Below are positions 1 through 12,486 of a stretch of DNA of 64,000 nt, in pieces. Origin of the DNA: Typha latifolia (taxonomy: Eukaryota; Streptophyta; Magnoliopsida; Poales; Typhaceae). The stretch covers positions 1,736,001 to 1,800,000 of the forward strand of contig CM034105.1 of NCBI GenBank assembly GCA_019914945.1. Reading direction: 5' to 3'. Positions within the stretch are counted from its first letter, which is position 1. The number at the start of each line of letters is the position of its first letter. Below the pieces are notes generated by a model that saw nothing but the letters and a program-made list of their open reading frames with translations, searched no databases and was not told where the DNA came from. The translations under genes and the position numbers were made by a program.

Positions 1-1367
1 TTATCAATATATATTTTGTCTAATTTTAAAGCACACATTTTGTATAGGCATTGTACATAATTTATATAGGTCATGCGTAAGACCTTTTTACTATTATCAA
101 AGCATATTTTATCTAATATTGTGGTACACATTTTGTATAGGTGATGCGCAATATTTAAATATGTGATGTTTAAGACTTTTATACCAATTTTAATCAAAGA
201 CACATTAGAAAAATTAAAGTAGTGAAAAACATTATCAAAATGATATACAAATATTGACAATATTTACATAGATGTGCACCTATTTTGAGCAAGATAAAAT
301 AGTCACCAAAATATTAATTTAATTTAAAAAACTTCAAATTACCGAAGAACAAAATGAGAAAGATGAATAGTGAACAAAATGAGTGAGATATTAAATAAAG
401 GAACTATCGTTTAAAATTATCAAATGAGACCATTTAGAGGAGAAAGAGTATTTAAATTGTTATTGATAAAAATAGACGACGGAAGAAAAATGAGAGAAAG
501 AAAATAACAAACGAATAAGAAGAACATTGAAGAAAGTAGTTATTTAGAAAATCACGTTAAGAAAAATCACACATAAGTCTTTTTTTTAGTTTGTTAGGCA
601 TAAATTAGTAAATATAATAATTTGGCGGGTATTAGTTCTGCTATTTTAGGACATGACAGTTTTTTAAAAATTTATTAGGGCTAACTCAGTTAAAAAAAAC
701 TCCATATTACCTATTATTGACAATTCGACAATGACTGGACTTTTTAGTGAAAATCTCTCCCCATCATGGATCCTCTTATTTAATTAAGTCCCTCCTTGCA
801 CTAAACGTCTACAGTAAACCCCCATTAAATAATACACTATTCATGACAACCCATGAAATTAATTCTGAAGGAAACCACTCAGCATCCAAACGTGGTTCAC
901 ATATTTTATCAAAGTCCAACATCAAGTCTTCAACCACGGACCCTCGATCCACCATGCTACCGTAGTATTTCATGTGACCATGTGTTGCAAAAACGTTAAG
1001 ATACACCTACAAAGATTTAAAATCATTTTCAATTTTAGATAATAGATAAATTTTGTCAACTACTTTTTTTTTTTTTTTAGTTGGAAAGGTATAAACTATT
1101 ACCTTCAAAAGGGTGCAAATGCAAAACCTCCGGGTATTAGAAAATATCTGGAGTGTCCCTCAGCTGCTGAGATTGCCAATATTTACCCATGGACGGTTTT
1201 TTCCTTCTTTTTATATTGCACCAGCGAGATATTGATGGTTGGCCCCGTTTTTAGCAAGTGAAGATTTTTTTCACCGCACAGTGCCCATGGAGACTTTTAT
1301 ATTAATAGGAACCTCATTCTTGTCTCCGTGTATCTTATCCAGCTCTATTCCTCCTCTAATCGAGCAA
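1..1367. other. Intergenic, AT-rich, upstream of the first GDSL gene
   Basis: This stretch is mostly AT-rich, with no gene I can support. One piece differs: the minus strand at 809-1006 is open for about 65 codons with balanced amino-acid use (it contains KYYGSMVDRGS and FDKICEPRLDAEWFPSE) and could be an exon remnant. I do not recognise the family and see no partner exons. A TTATATT at 1211-1217 could be a TATA element for the gene that starts at 1368. Confidence 0.3.
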
Positions 1368-3017
1368 ATGGAGCAACTCTTATCCCTAATCTTTGTCGTC
1401 TTCCTCTCTACCCACTTCTGTATTGCCAACTCTAGATACAACGCCATCTTTAGCTTCGGGAACTCGTATACAGATACGGGTAATATTGCAATCTTGGCCC
1501 AATCCCTTGGCTTATCCCCTGTAGCAATGAACTTTCTTCCTTATGGCATGACCTTCTTTGGCCACCCTACTGGCCGCAGCTCTGATGGACGTTTGGTTAT
1601 AGACTTTATCGGTATTATTAACTTACTATCTACTCTAAATTTTTTTTTATAAGATATATATATGTTAAATACATAATATATATTGCTGGTATGTTGTCTA
1701 CAGCTTAAATTTTTTAAGTTATCTAACATTATAAAATCAAAAAGAAGATTTCCCGGACTATCTTACTTATTAACTCCTCTTATATATGAATATTTTATGA
1801 TATATGCTCTTGTAGCTGAGGAATTTGGCCTCCCTTTGCTTCCACCTTACTTAGCTCATAGCAATAATTATCAGCAAGGAGCAAACTTTGCTGTTGTGGG
1901 AGCCACGGCACTTGATCCTGAATTTTACCAGGAAAATAATATGACGAGCATACGTCCGCTCAACGTTTCATTGCGTGTTCAACTTGGGTGGTTCGACGAG
2001 TTGAAGCCTTCACTTTGCAAAACAGCTGAAGGTCTGAATAGTGATTCGATCTTTTCTTGTTCTATGTTTTGATTTCCTGAGAGCAACTAGTAGTAAGTAT
2101 GTTTGCAGATTGCAGGGATTATTTCGGTCAGTCCCTCTTTTTTATTGGCGAAATTGGGGGGAACGATCATATCTATATGTTGAATACGGGAATGAGTGTG
2201 GAAGAAGTGGCATCCTACGTCCCTAAAATGATTGAAACCATTTCTATGGCCACCGAGGTACATTAAATGGAATTTTACCTACGTAACAACTAATATGAAT
2301 GCACGCCTTAATTTGAGGAATTTAATTAATTAATTGCTCTTATCTCCATGTGCCTGCTAAATATAATTAACTATCCTGCTACGTGATGCAGAGACTTATC
2401 AAAGAAGGGGCAATAACTTTGGTGGTACCGGGGATTATGCCATCGGGATGCGTGCCAGCGATTCTAACTCTCTTCCAGAGCCAAAACAAAGAAGACTACG
2501 ATCCTAGAACCGGTTGCCTAAAGAAGTATAACCTTTTGAGCAGATACCATGATGTATTGCTCCGCAATGCAGTGGTGCGGCTGAGTGTCAAGTATCCACA
2601 GGCCAGGATCATCTTCGCCGAGTACGCTCGTCCAATCATCCAATTCGCTAGATCTCCAGCAAAATATGGTACTGAACAATTATTTCTATTATCCTCTTCT
2701 TTTCCAAGCTTAATTTGTCCTCTATATCACATCATTTTATGTTAAATCTTGATACTGTAGGATTTACCGGAGGAGCTCTTAGAGCTTGCTGTGGCGAAGG
2801 TGAGCCATACAACTTCAACTTTAGTGCTCTTTGTGGTGTGTCAGATGTTACTGCATGTAATAATCCATCAACCTACGTGAGTTGGGACGGCGTCCACATG
2901 ACCGAAGCTGCTTACAAGTATATTGCCGGTGGTTGGCTCAGAGGCCCTTATGCCGATCCACCGATATCAAGTGTTCTACCTAATGGATTCCCTCATAGAG
3001 TCACTGCTAAGAAATAG
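1368..3017 (+). CDS. GDSL esterase/lipase (SGNH hydrolase), 5 exons, 380 aa
   Basis: Exons are 1368-1611, 1816-2031, 2109-2257, 2392-2668 and 2761-3017; all junctions are GT-AG and phases agree. I chose the ATG at 1368 because a signal peptide (MEQLLSLIFVVFLSTHFCIA) follows it directly; an earlier in-frame start at 1239 would bury that signal. The protein is a secreted SGNH hydrolase of the plant five-exon GDSL clade, the clade that holds acetylajmaline and sinapine esterases. Seen: block [13 protein letters not shown] with the nucleophile Ser, [24 protein letters not shown], the block III motif GEIGGND in exon 3, and the catalytic Asp-His in SWDGVHMTEA of exon 5. Block I reads GNS, not GDS. 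The C-terminal tail (to VTAKK) is longer than in the neighbouring paralogs. Substrate unknown. Confidence 0.9.
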
Positions 3018-4980
3018 AATATTGTTACCTTCCCAGAGCTAATAAAGGGCTTGTTCCATCGGTTACATCGTATCTTCGAAAGCATATGTATTAGAAGATA
3101 CGTGTACTTGCAAATGCTGCATCTAAATATATAAATCTCTTGATTTGTTCATCGTATTATGTGAAACTATTTTTCTTGAAACATCTCTTTGGTTTCATAC
3201 TTAATTTATTAGGGTGAATGTTAAAAGTCTATTTGGTGGCTAGGATAATAATGTAATAGACACAAATTTTTGATCGATCAAATGCTATATTCCTAAAAAG
3301 AACCTGGGTTAGTAAAAATAGCAAGTGTCAGAAATATCATGCATTTAATATGAATTCTTATTAACTTTAAGCTAAATTATAAGTGGGGTCCACACATTAT
3401 TAATAATAAATTAATAATAAAATTAATTTAGCTCAAAGAATAATTTATTATTATAAATTTACTTATTTAAATTCACGAAAAAAGTGAATGAAAATTAGTT
3501 TTAAAGTAGGTATCGTGACAATGAAAAAATAAAAAGAAATAAGTTTAATATCATATTGAATTTTTAAGAAATATTAGTATGACATATAAGTCAAACTTCT
3601 TATAAACTTTAAGCTCAAAGAAAAAAAAAAAAACTATTTCGTAGGTACGTGATTGATCGAATTTCTTATAACTTTTGAAATCAGAATGTTAGCCAACACC
3701 AAGTCCTACCAAGCATTTTTAAAAAGCTCTTCTTTCATGTTATTCTTCGTTCCAATTTGTCAAGCCTATTCTAATACGTGGCCCAAAACGGCCGAAGATC
3801 AGATTAGGCCTAAGCCAAATTTTGGTCCGCCTTTACCTTACCTTATAGGAGCATATCATAGATGCATTCTTTTTTTCTTCTTTTTAAATCGATACAAATG
3901 GATCTTATTCGTCCCAAAGTTTAGCCTATAGTGCACATATAAGTTGTACCTCTTTGGAGCTTGATGCGTGCTATTTCTTACTGTGTGAGTAGTATGGTAC
4001 GGAAGGCAATAAAGTTTACACTAAGGTGGGGTTCAAATCCCTTCATGAAAGTGGGCTAGAAGTTCTGGCTCCCCAAATTTAGCATAATTCATAGGATTAT
4101 CGATCTTCTTGATCTCCTTGTCATTTTTACTCGTGATGCTTCTGATATTTCTTTCTGTTGAGACGATTTCTGTAATCCTAGATCTGTGGCCATTTTCACT
4201 AAATGAATTTAAACTTTAATTAACAAAAAAAAAAGTAGGCTCGATGTTAGAATCATATAATTGTGCAATCTTTTTCTCTTGAATAGTGGGTAATGGTACG
4301 GGAGGGCAATACTTCTATGTTTTAGGAAGACGTCGCTGTAGGGGTTTTATTCATAATGGGGATATAAGTCTCCCTTTTTTAGGTAAAAGTCCATAAAGCA
4401 AATAATTTTATTAATTTCAGTGAAGTTGGCAAAAGCTTAATAAACAATACAGAGGGAGTACCGGAGTAGATCCAACTATGGCTCATTAATAAATCTAATA
4501 ACTTTAGTAATCATCTACAGCTAAAAAAAATGTATAAGAAGGCTAAAAGACGCAGAGATGATTTTATAAGACATAGCTCAGATTATATTGTAGACGCAAA
4601 TGACGTCGTGATCATTGTTGTTGAGTATTACATATGAAAATTTAATATCACATTGAAAAGAGAGGAAAACCGAAAAATGTTTATATAGATCTTCAGACTT
4701 TGATTTACTTAATAGGTTAAATTTTGGGATGAATTGAGTTCTAAGATCAGTGTCTGACACTGTTTTTGTTAGGCTGCGACTATCCTATCTCCCAACAACT
4801 ACAGTTGGTATAGACAACTCTTCCAGACGGTGAGAAAAATCATTCTGCTAGAAGTTCTTTTCAGAAAAGCCGACGAGTGAGAATTGTGCTACAAGTCTAG
4901 ATGGGGGCACCTAACACGAGAAAATGCTTACAAATTCACCAACGCAACAGCGTTTTCTCCATTACTGTGTCCATCGATCA
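3018..4980. other. Intergenic, AT-rich; possible SINE-like segment
   Basis: I see no gene. Around 3978-4233 there is a tRNA B-box-like string (GGTTCAAATCC near 4030) and an A-rich tail near 4225-4233, the layout of a degenerate SINE. I could not find a convincing A box or target duplication. The rest is AT-rich and featureless. Confidence 0.25.
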
Positions 4981-6838
4981 ATGAAGCTCTCAATCTATTC
5001 CATCTTCCTCATCCTCTCGTGCTTCAATATTTCTCGCTGCATTTCCCAAAGAATAAGCTCCATATTTAGCTTTGGTGATTCATTAGCTGACACGGGCAAT
5101 CTTATCACATATAGTTCTTTTGCTCAGGCTACCACTGGAAGACTCCCTTATGGCATCACCTTCGGCCACCCCACTGGTCGCTGCTCTGATGGACGTTTGA
5201 TCATAGATTTCATTGGTATGCCAAAATTCTCCTTTATCAAATGACAATTAGAAGAAAAAAAATTATGTTCTGTCCCTCAAGAAGTTGTAAATAACTCTCG
5301 TGATTTTGGAAATTTAGCGGAGAGATTTGGACTCCCTTCGCTTCCACCATACTTATCCGGCAACCAAACCTTTGACAAAGGTGCAAACTTTGCTGTCTCT
5401 GGTGCCACTGCACTTGACAGTTCCTTCTTCAAACAAAGAGGTCTTAACTCCTCCAATTCGAACGCTTCCTTGAGCAGCGAGCTTGAATGGTTCAAGGAAT
5501 TGAAGCCTTCACTTTGCAAAACAACCCAAGGTAAATAGATTGTTAATTATTTCGTTATCTAGGCTAGCTATTTCTTCCTCGTGGGAGTTGATCATCATAT
5601 ACGTAACATTTATATATTGGTGGTAGAGTGCAAAGACTACTTTAGCAAGTCCCTCTTTGTAGTTGGAGAGGTTGGGGTGAACGATTACATGATCCAATTG
5701 AGTGCCGGAAGAAGCTTGGAAGAAGTAAAACTATGCGTGCCTACACTCATCAAGGCAATCTCTAGTGCCACTGAGGTACGCCACAAAGTTTACAGCAAAC
5801 TTTCCGTAACTTTGTCAAGCACTTAATCGAATCATTAGCTGTTTGCAGAGATTAATTGAGCAAGGAGCCACGGAACTTTTGGTAGCAGGGATTCATCCCT
5901 TTGGTTGTTCACCTTATTTCTTGACGATGGAAATAGGAGCTAAGAAAGAAGACTATGATCCCAGGACTGGATGCCTCAAGAATCTAAATAATTTGGCTAA
6001 GTATCAGAACGCATTGCTGCGGAAGGCACTGTTGCTGCTCCAGAATAAGTACAAGGAAACGCGAATAGCTTATGCCGATTACTATGGAGCAATTATCCGA
6101 CTTGCACACTCGCCGAAACACTTCGGTAATTAAGTTCCAGCTATTTTCGTAAAACAAGCATTTATAGGAAAATTTGTATATAGCACCATACTTTATAACG
6201 TAATTACAATTGATATTTTATATTTTAATTATTTATTAATTAAGTCTTATGATTTATTAAATATGTGCAAAAAAAATCCTGAGTTAAATTTAGACTAACT
6301 ACGTGAGAAATTCTGTTAAATAAAGATATTTTATTTCTAAAATAACTAAAATACTCTTATTTCTAAAATTACTTAAATGCTCTTAGTATGAATTTGTTGA
6401 GAATATTTTCATAACTTTTTTAGTATAATTAGCTTAACTGAAAGATTTAATTAAATTTAATTAACTGATCTAATGACAAGATGTATTATACACATATTCT
6501 CTAAATCATAGTTCTCTGTTTACTTGATACCTTATAGTAGGCACAAGAAATAAGGCAACCATAGCTCTAATGGGTCTTAGTGTTTAATTAATTACAACAT
6601 AATAATATCTTCTTGACTCTAATATAATGCAGGATTTAGCAATGGAGCTCTTAAAGCTTGCTGTGGAAAAGATGGACCATATAACTTCAACTTAACCGCC
6701 TTCTGCACCCTGCCTGGTTCAAAAGCATGCAAAGATCCCTCGACTTACGTGAATTGGGATGGTATCCACTTGACTGAAGCTGCTTACCGCCAAGTTGCCA
6801 TTGGTTTATTCAGAGGTCCACTAGTCCACCTATATTAG
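4981..6838 (+). CDS. GDSL esterase/lipase, 5 exons, 359 aa, with an altered C-terminus
   Basis: Exons are 4981-5215, 5318-5530, 5627-5775, 5849-6125 and 6633-6838, all GT-AG with consistent phase. The ATG at 4981 is chosen over the in-frame ATG at 4924 because it gives a clean signal peptide ([20 protein letters not shown]) and aligns with the paralogs. Block I is canonical [12 protein letters not shown]. Exon 3 has GEVGVND where the block III Gly before Asn is Val. Exon 5 has the catalytic pair in [10 protein letters not shown]. The last residues read RGPLVHLY, whereas the related genes end [10 protein letters not shown]; the DNA still holds codons for TSPPIL in another frame, so a few bases were lost near 6820. 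Predicted secreted esterase, substrate unknown. Confidence 0.88.
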
Positions 6839-8543
6839 TTAATTGCTCTTCATTACCGAGATACCTAAAAGGCGAGGGTTTTTATGACAGATTGCCCACT
6901 CGCTCTGTTCTTCGGTCCTTTGTATGGGATACATAGAATAATAAGTGGAATATTCATCCATTTTTATATAATATTTTTTCTATTTTCTGAAGCACTCTTG
7001 TCTTTTTTATTTTATTTAAAGTCTGATACAATATTTCAGATTTAATTACAAGAGTTTTAGATTTATCGTGTCTTGAATGTGATATTAGCATTTGAGAAAT
7101 TTGCTTTGGTTATATTTTATGGGCAACAATGTCTTAAACGATTAACTTACTTCAATGCTTAAGTTACCATAATTGTTAATTAGCTTATATTTATCTATCC
7201 AGCACCATATTATATGGTGTGACTTCAATTTTTCTGTATTTATAAAAAGTCGAACATAAGTTTTTATTAATAATTTCCGCTACTTACTAGTTGGTCTTCA
7301 TATAATCTTTATTAACAACTATCCATAAACCTACGAAATATTTCTTTTTTTTTTAAAAGTCCTAATTAAGATGTCAGGCATTCCCATTGTTTCCTTGACT
7401 AGAATAGCAGCCGTGAACATGAGGATGTAGAGATAGGTCTTTAGCTTCACAGATGATAGGGTGGATTTGCTAGTCACTTTCTCTCCTAATCTAATCATCG
7501 ACTTTAGAGTGACAAGCGAGTCACTACAAATCTTGGCAGATTTATTTCCACTTATCCTGACAGTTTCTTGCAGGCCCATCAGCAGGGTTAGCTAGTAAGT
7601 ACTTCACTGAAGAGAGCTTGACGCGAAACTTTAAACCAAACTACTGCCATCTACGATCTGGAGGAACCAAAGTGCATGAATAGACCCACTCTCCCCTTCG
7701 AGCTAGCATCTATCCACACACAAATTTAGTGAGCCATCAAGAAAAAAAAAAACCATCGGGTTCTTCCACGACCCCAGTCAGCTACGAAACAGCTTCTTCC
7801 ATGACCTTACACATTATAGTAGTAGTTTATAAAGAAACACCATAATAGTACAGTTATTTTAACACAAGTATAACAAATAAAACATAGCTATATCGATTTA
7901 GGACTTATGCCACGTAGGAAAGACTCCAAAAAGAATAGGAATATGGTTGCCATCATTTATGATCGTGAAAAAAATAGTAAATTTACGTGAATATTTAGGT
8001 GTACTCTAATATTAATTGAAAAAAACGTAAAAAATGCTTTAAGAGAGAAAATTTATTACACACTATCGATAATAATATATAGAAAATAATTCGTAAAATA
8101 AACAATTGCAATCACTAAACCTTTTACGTGGAAAAGCCTCAAACTGGGTAAAAAATTACGGATTCAAACTCGGATCAAAACCAATTACTAAAATATGTAG
8201 CAGTTAACAAGAAGCTTATAGATTAATCTTACTAACCTTGCTCATTAGATCTTGCGATACACTGTTCTTGTGATAGATTTTCAAACCTTAGTGACCCTCG
8301 AGATTGATTATTCTATTTCAGTGACCCTTGAGATATAATTTTTTAAAATCTGATGTAGATGTATAGAGTTGAGAACGATTTAGCACAATCTGTCTAAAGT
8401 AGAAAATTAATCTCTAATGGCCTCCAAGAGAGCCTATCTAAAAGATAATCTTTAAATTCATATTTACAATCTTACCTAAGATTTGATTAAACTCTTTTAT
8501 ATATCTCTTAAAGATAAAATAACTACCTCCTAAAAAGATAAGA
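6839..8543. other. Intergenic; right part LTR-like, split by the solo LTR
   Basis: No gene is supported. A minus-strand open stretch at 7331-7579 has no family signature. From about 8040 the sequence looks like retrotransposon LTR text (ACGTGGAAAAGCCTCAAACTG near 8127). It seems to continue on the far side of the solo LTR at 11166-11340, where a TTCGAACGCC motif occurs. This suggests an older element split by a younger insertion. Confidence 0.3.
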
Positions 8544-11165
8544 TGAAACACCCTAACCTCCAAATACACGTGTAAACCGCGTGGGTAAATCCTCCCACGC
8601 GGTACATCACATGACCTGTCAGTACAAGGATTTCACAAGGCATACAACCACATAAATTCACCATAAAACTCAACTAAAGGAGTCCGGATACAAGTTCCAC
8701 AGGCCACAACAAGCCTTCCAAATATACATCCAAAATATTATGTTAAAGTCCAAGAAGATACAACGTCATCATCATACCCTCGCAGGGGCTTAATACAACT
8801 ACGTACGTACTAAAAAGAAAGGAAGCGGCTACTCCTCGCTACCCGCACCTGCGTCCCCTAGCTCGAAATAATATGCCACGAGGGGTGAGCTTACGGCCAA
8901 ATGAGTAGGATTCATACAATCTAAAATAATGACATCACGGGTGTATATCCAATGTATGCCTAAATTTGCTAACGATAACGACATGCTTATTTAAAATGAC
9001 TTACCACAATTTACTAAGTCAATGCGGTTGATAAAGATTACCAATCACTATCTTGGAACATGCTAGTTTACCAAACATATTATGATCCGTTCACACAGAT
9101 ATAAAGTTTGAGACAATCTCTTATTCGTACACATCTCAATTATAGGTTTACATGTTATGCATAGCAATAAAATATCAGTTTAGTCACCTCATGTCTACCA
9201 AAGCAATAATCATACTCATCATCGCTCACCGAGTTATTCACCACACAGGGTAAATACTCTTAAGACACAATCATCCATCACATAATCATCCATCACATAA
9301 TCATCCATCATATAATCATCCATCACATAATCATCCATCATATAATCATCCATCATCTATACATCGAGGGGGGATATATACACATCTAGCGGTAATGTCA
9401 CCTACACGTGTATGGCGACACTACATGTGACCGGTTGTCTGTGGCCATCAGACTCAGGACCCCGGTCGTCAGCCCATATCTCACTCTCTCTAAATCATCA
9501 CCGCCCTCGGCGGGAGAATCAGGAGCCCTCGGCTCATCAACGAACGCCCTAACCCCGCGTCGTCGGGTGCCGCTAGAGTTATATCCCCGCCTCACAATCA
9601 TATTCTTCTATCATTATAATCTAGTCCTGACTATGCAGTATAACTACCTGAATGCCACACAGGCTTCCCAACCTCAGGTGTAGGCCGCTAATAGTATAGA
9701 CATATATGATACACTCTGCCCTTAACCCTGGGCTGAGTGAGTAGGGGTACTGCCTAGTCAGAGTTCGACTACTAATGATAGGTGGAAGTGGTGCGGTGTT
9801 TATGCGTGTACAAAGCATGTTATAGTCATCATGATCATTACAGTCCATATCCACAAAGAATCATACATCTATGCAACGGTATACCATACATGACACATGT
9901 AAAGCATTATCATACACATTATCTTTCTCATGATACTATACTTGAACAGTTATAAATAGCTACATATGCAAAAGATATAACAGGAGTACCAACTGCATGC
10001 ATTAATACTGACATTTCCTACTGTATCATGTTATTCTAGATTTGTATAACTCTACTCGCCTGGGGGGTCTCCACGGTAAGGTAAAACTCGTCAGCTAGTC
10101 CGGGATCCCAAAATCTTCCTCACGCGGTGTCAATCCTATTAATTCACGCAAGTAAAGTCATTAGCGAACTAATAGAATTAATTATCTTATTAGCACATTT
10201 ATGTTTGGTACGAGTCAAGGGTATCCTAGGAAATCTTATATTATCCCAAAATTAAGGATCAGGCTAATCAAATTAGGTGAAAATGGTAAACAGAGTTATA
10301 GGGTCCAAATGGACCCATATGGGCTAGGCTAGAGGCAATAGGTAGACTCAAACCTAACCTAATAGGCAAAGGGCCAAGGTGGGCCGCAATTGACCGCCCC
10401 CACAAGTTTGGCCGAAGTGGGCCAGGTCCAACCACAGCCCACCAAGGGGCTCGGTGGGCTGCGTCGACCGCAGCCCACCCAGAGGCTCGGTGGGTCTGCG
10501 TCGACCGCAGCCCACCCAGGGATCAGTGGGCTGCGGTATGACCGCAGCCCACCAAGGGGGGGGGAAGGGCACGGGGGGTTTAACAAAACCCCCCCTCCCA
10601 CCCACCTACCCTCCCTCGGTATTCCCCAACCGAGGGAGGAGACGAAGGGGAGGTGGAGAGGCTGATGGGCTGCGGCGGCGCGGCACGAGGCCGGCGGCGC
10701 AGCGCGGAGACAGCGGCGGCACGGCACGGGCGGCGGCGCGCAGCCATGGGGAGCAGCGGCGCGCAGCAGAGAGACAGCGGCGGCACGGCACAAGGCGGCG
10801 CCGCGCGCGGCGGCGGCGGCAAGGGTTCGGCACGGCACGAGGCCGAGGAGGGAAGGAGAAAGGGAAGAAATGAAGGAGGTTTACCGGAGGGGGGGGAGTC
10901 GGCGAGTCGGCGGCTGTCGGCGGCTATCGGCGACCACGAGGGAGGGAGAGAGAAGAAGAAGAGAGGCTGCGGTGAGGGAAGGAAGGGATAAGGGAGATGG
11001 GGGAATGGTGGCGTGCACGGCAAGGAAGGGAAGAGAAGAAGAAAGGAAAGAGGGAGGGTGGCAGGGTGGCAGGCCGACGCACGTGCTCGGCACGTGCGTC
11101 GGTCAGGGAAATTTTTTTTTTTAATTTTTTTTTAATTTTTTTTTTATTTTTTATGGGGTGTTACA
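8544..11165. mobile_element. Solo LTR of about 2.6 kb with 5-bp target duplication
   Basis: The segment starts TGAAACACCC and ends GGGTGTTACA, so it has TG...CA ends with short imperfect inverted termini. It is flanked by TAAGA at 8539-8543 and at 11166-11170, a 5-bp target duplication as left by retroviral-type integrases. It holds no gag or pol coding, so a solo LTR left by LTR-LTR recombination is the simplest reading. TGTAACACCC-type ends and kilobase length are common in plant Ty3/gypsy LTRs (established knowledge; family not assigned). The right third (10350-11100) is very GC-rich and produces many overlapping low-complexity open frames on both strands, which I regard as non-coding. Confidence 0.7.
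9266..9357. repeat. Tandem repeat, about 15-bp unit, about 6 copies
   Basis: The unit is close to CATAATCATCCATCA, with CACA/CATA variants. It lies inside the solo LTR. Confidence 0.85.
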
Positions 11166-11692
11166 TAAGATAAGTACATCTTAGAGATAAAGTCAAATTT
11201 AAGTCAAATATGATCTCATGTAATCTTATGTTTTGCAAAATTTTTGTAGTGTGTTCGAACGCCAATCATGCCCGTTCGAATGGTCTGAATTGAATTCCCA
11301 ATACATTTGAACTGCTGAAAATATAGGTCTCTGTATTTCTCAGTAGTTTATGAGCCGTTGTGTATTTTTTTCATACTATTTCAATGATACTTTAATTTTA
11401 AAATTAATATTTTTCTTTAATATTCTTCATTAAATATTTTATAACTCGTGCATAGATTCATACACAAAATCTAGACACGATACATAAATATAAATTATAT
11501 TTTAAAATATAATTTATTAATTATACAATTATAAATAAAATCATATCAGAAAGTGCAAGTGGAATGAATAATAATATGTGGTTGGCGTGTGAGAGAGATA
11601 AAATGGGGAAAGTATACTTGGGACCGTGGCTGAAAAAAGAAACAATTGGGCCAGGAGAAAACAAGAGGAATTGTTTTAAAGAAACGCGAACT

Positions 11693-12291
11693 TAGACATG
11701 ATAACAGGGCGGGCCGGGTCGGGTTCGGGTCGGGCTTTTCGGGCCAAGTGGGCTTAAGTCTTTGTTCACGGCCCGACCCATTAATCCCTCGGGCCGGGCC
11801 GGGCTAGAATAGTCTAGCCCCGTTACCGCCCGTTGGCCCGTGAGAGATCGGGCCGGGCCAGCCCAACCCACCAATCACTCAGCCCAACCCATATTTCAGC
11901 TATTTTAAAAAAAAATTTAACTATTAGTTTATTTTTTTTAAAATATTTATATTCCTCTATTTAAAAAAAATTAAAAAAAAATTAAAAAAAATTAAAAAAA
12001 ATTAAAATTTTTTAAAAGTCTGCTTAAAATAATGCAAAATGGTATAATACTAAAATATTTTTTTACTGTAGTAATGGTAAATTACTGTAGCAAATGGGCA
12101 AAGCACTGTAGCAGACGGGCGGGCTTAGTTGCGAGCTAAACGGGCGGGCTTTCGGGCCGGGTCGGGCGGGCAAAGGGCTGGCCCGTGCCGCCCATGGGTA
12201 GTTCGGGCTCGGGCCGGGCCGGGCTTAGCCCGATCCAAACCAGGCCGGGTCGGGCCGAGCATGGGCGGACTGGGCCATTTGATCATGTCTA
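11693..12291. mobile_element. Non-autonomous hAT-like element (599 bp), GGGCC-rich
   Basis: The ends are perfect 10-bp inverted repeats, TAGACATGAT at the left and ATCATGTCTA at the right. The flanks CGCGAACT (11685-11692) and CGCGAATG (12292-12299) match at 6 of 8 positions, consistent with an aged 8-bp hAT target duplication. The inside is AT-rich in the middle, with GGGCCGGGTCGGGC-type stretches towards both ends. There is no transposase frame, so it would be mobilised in trans. Class assignment is inference. Confidence 0.65.
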
Positions 12292-12427
12292 CGCGAATGT
12301 CAGGAAGATTATCACGCCACCGACGTGATTAAGATGCATGCGTGACCGCATACTATTGATTTGCACATCATGCAGACTCCTCTCCCCGATTCATCCATTT
12401 AATAAGGCCAAGATCTTACGCAGTTAT

Positions 12428-12434
12428 TATATAG
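12428..12434 (+). promoter_or_regulatory. Probable TATA box of the GDSL gene at 12487
   Basis: TATATAG lies 53-59 bp upstream of the ATG, giving a short predicted 5' leader. Confidence 0.45.
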
Positions 12435-12486
12435 TATATGATTCGACCTCAAATATTTCACAGAAAGGAATAATCATTTGCTAATA

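Noticed and set aside
4025..4040. tRNA gene suggested by a GGTTCAAATCC B-box
   Set aside because: The flanking sequence does not fold into acceptor, D and anticodon arms; at best a SINE remnant.
10354..11124. Many overlapping open frames on both strands in the GC-rich block
   Set aside because: They are Arg/Pro/Gly/Ala-rich, overlap in several frames at once and lie inside a solo LTR; the openness follows from base composition.
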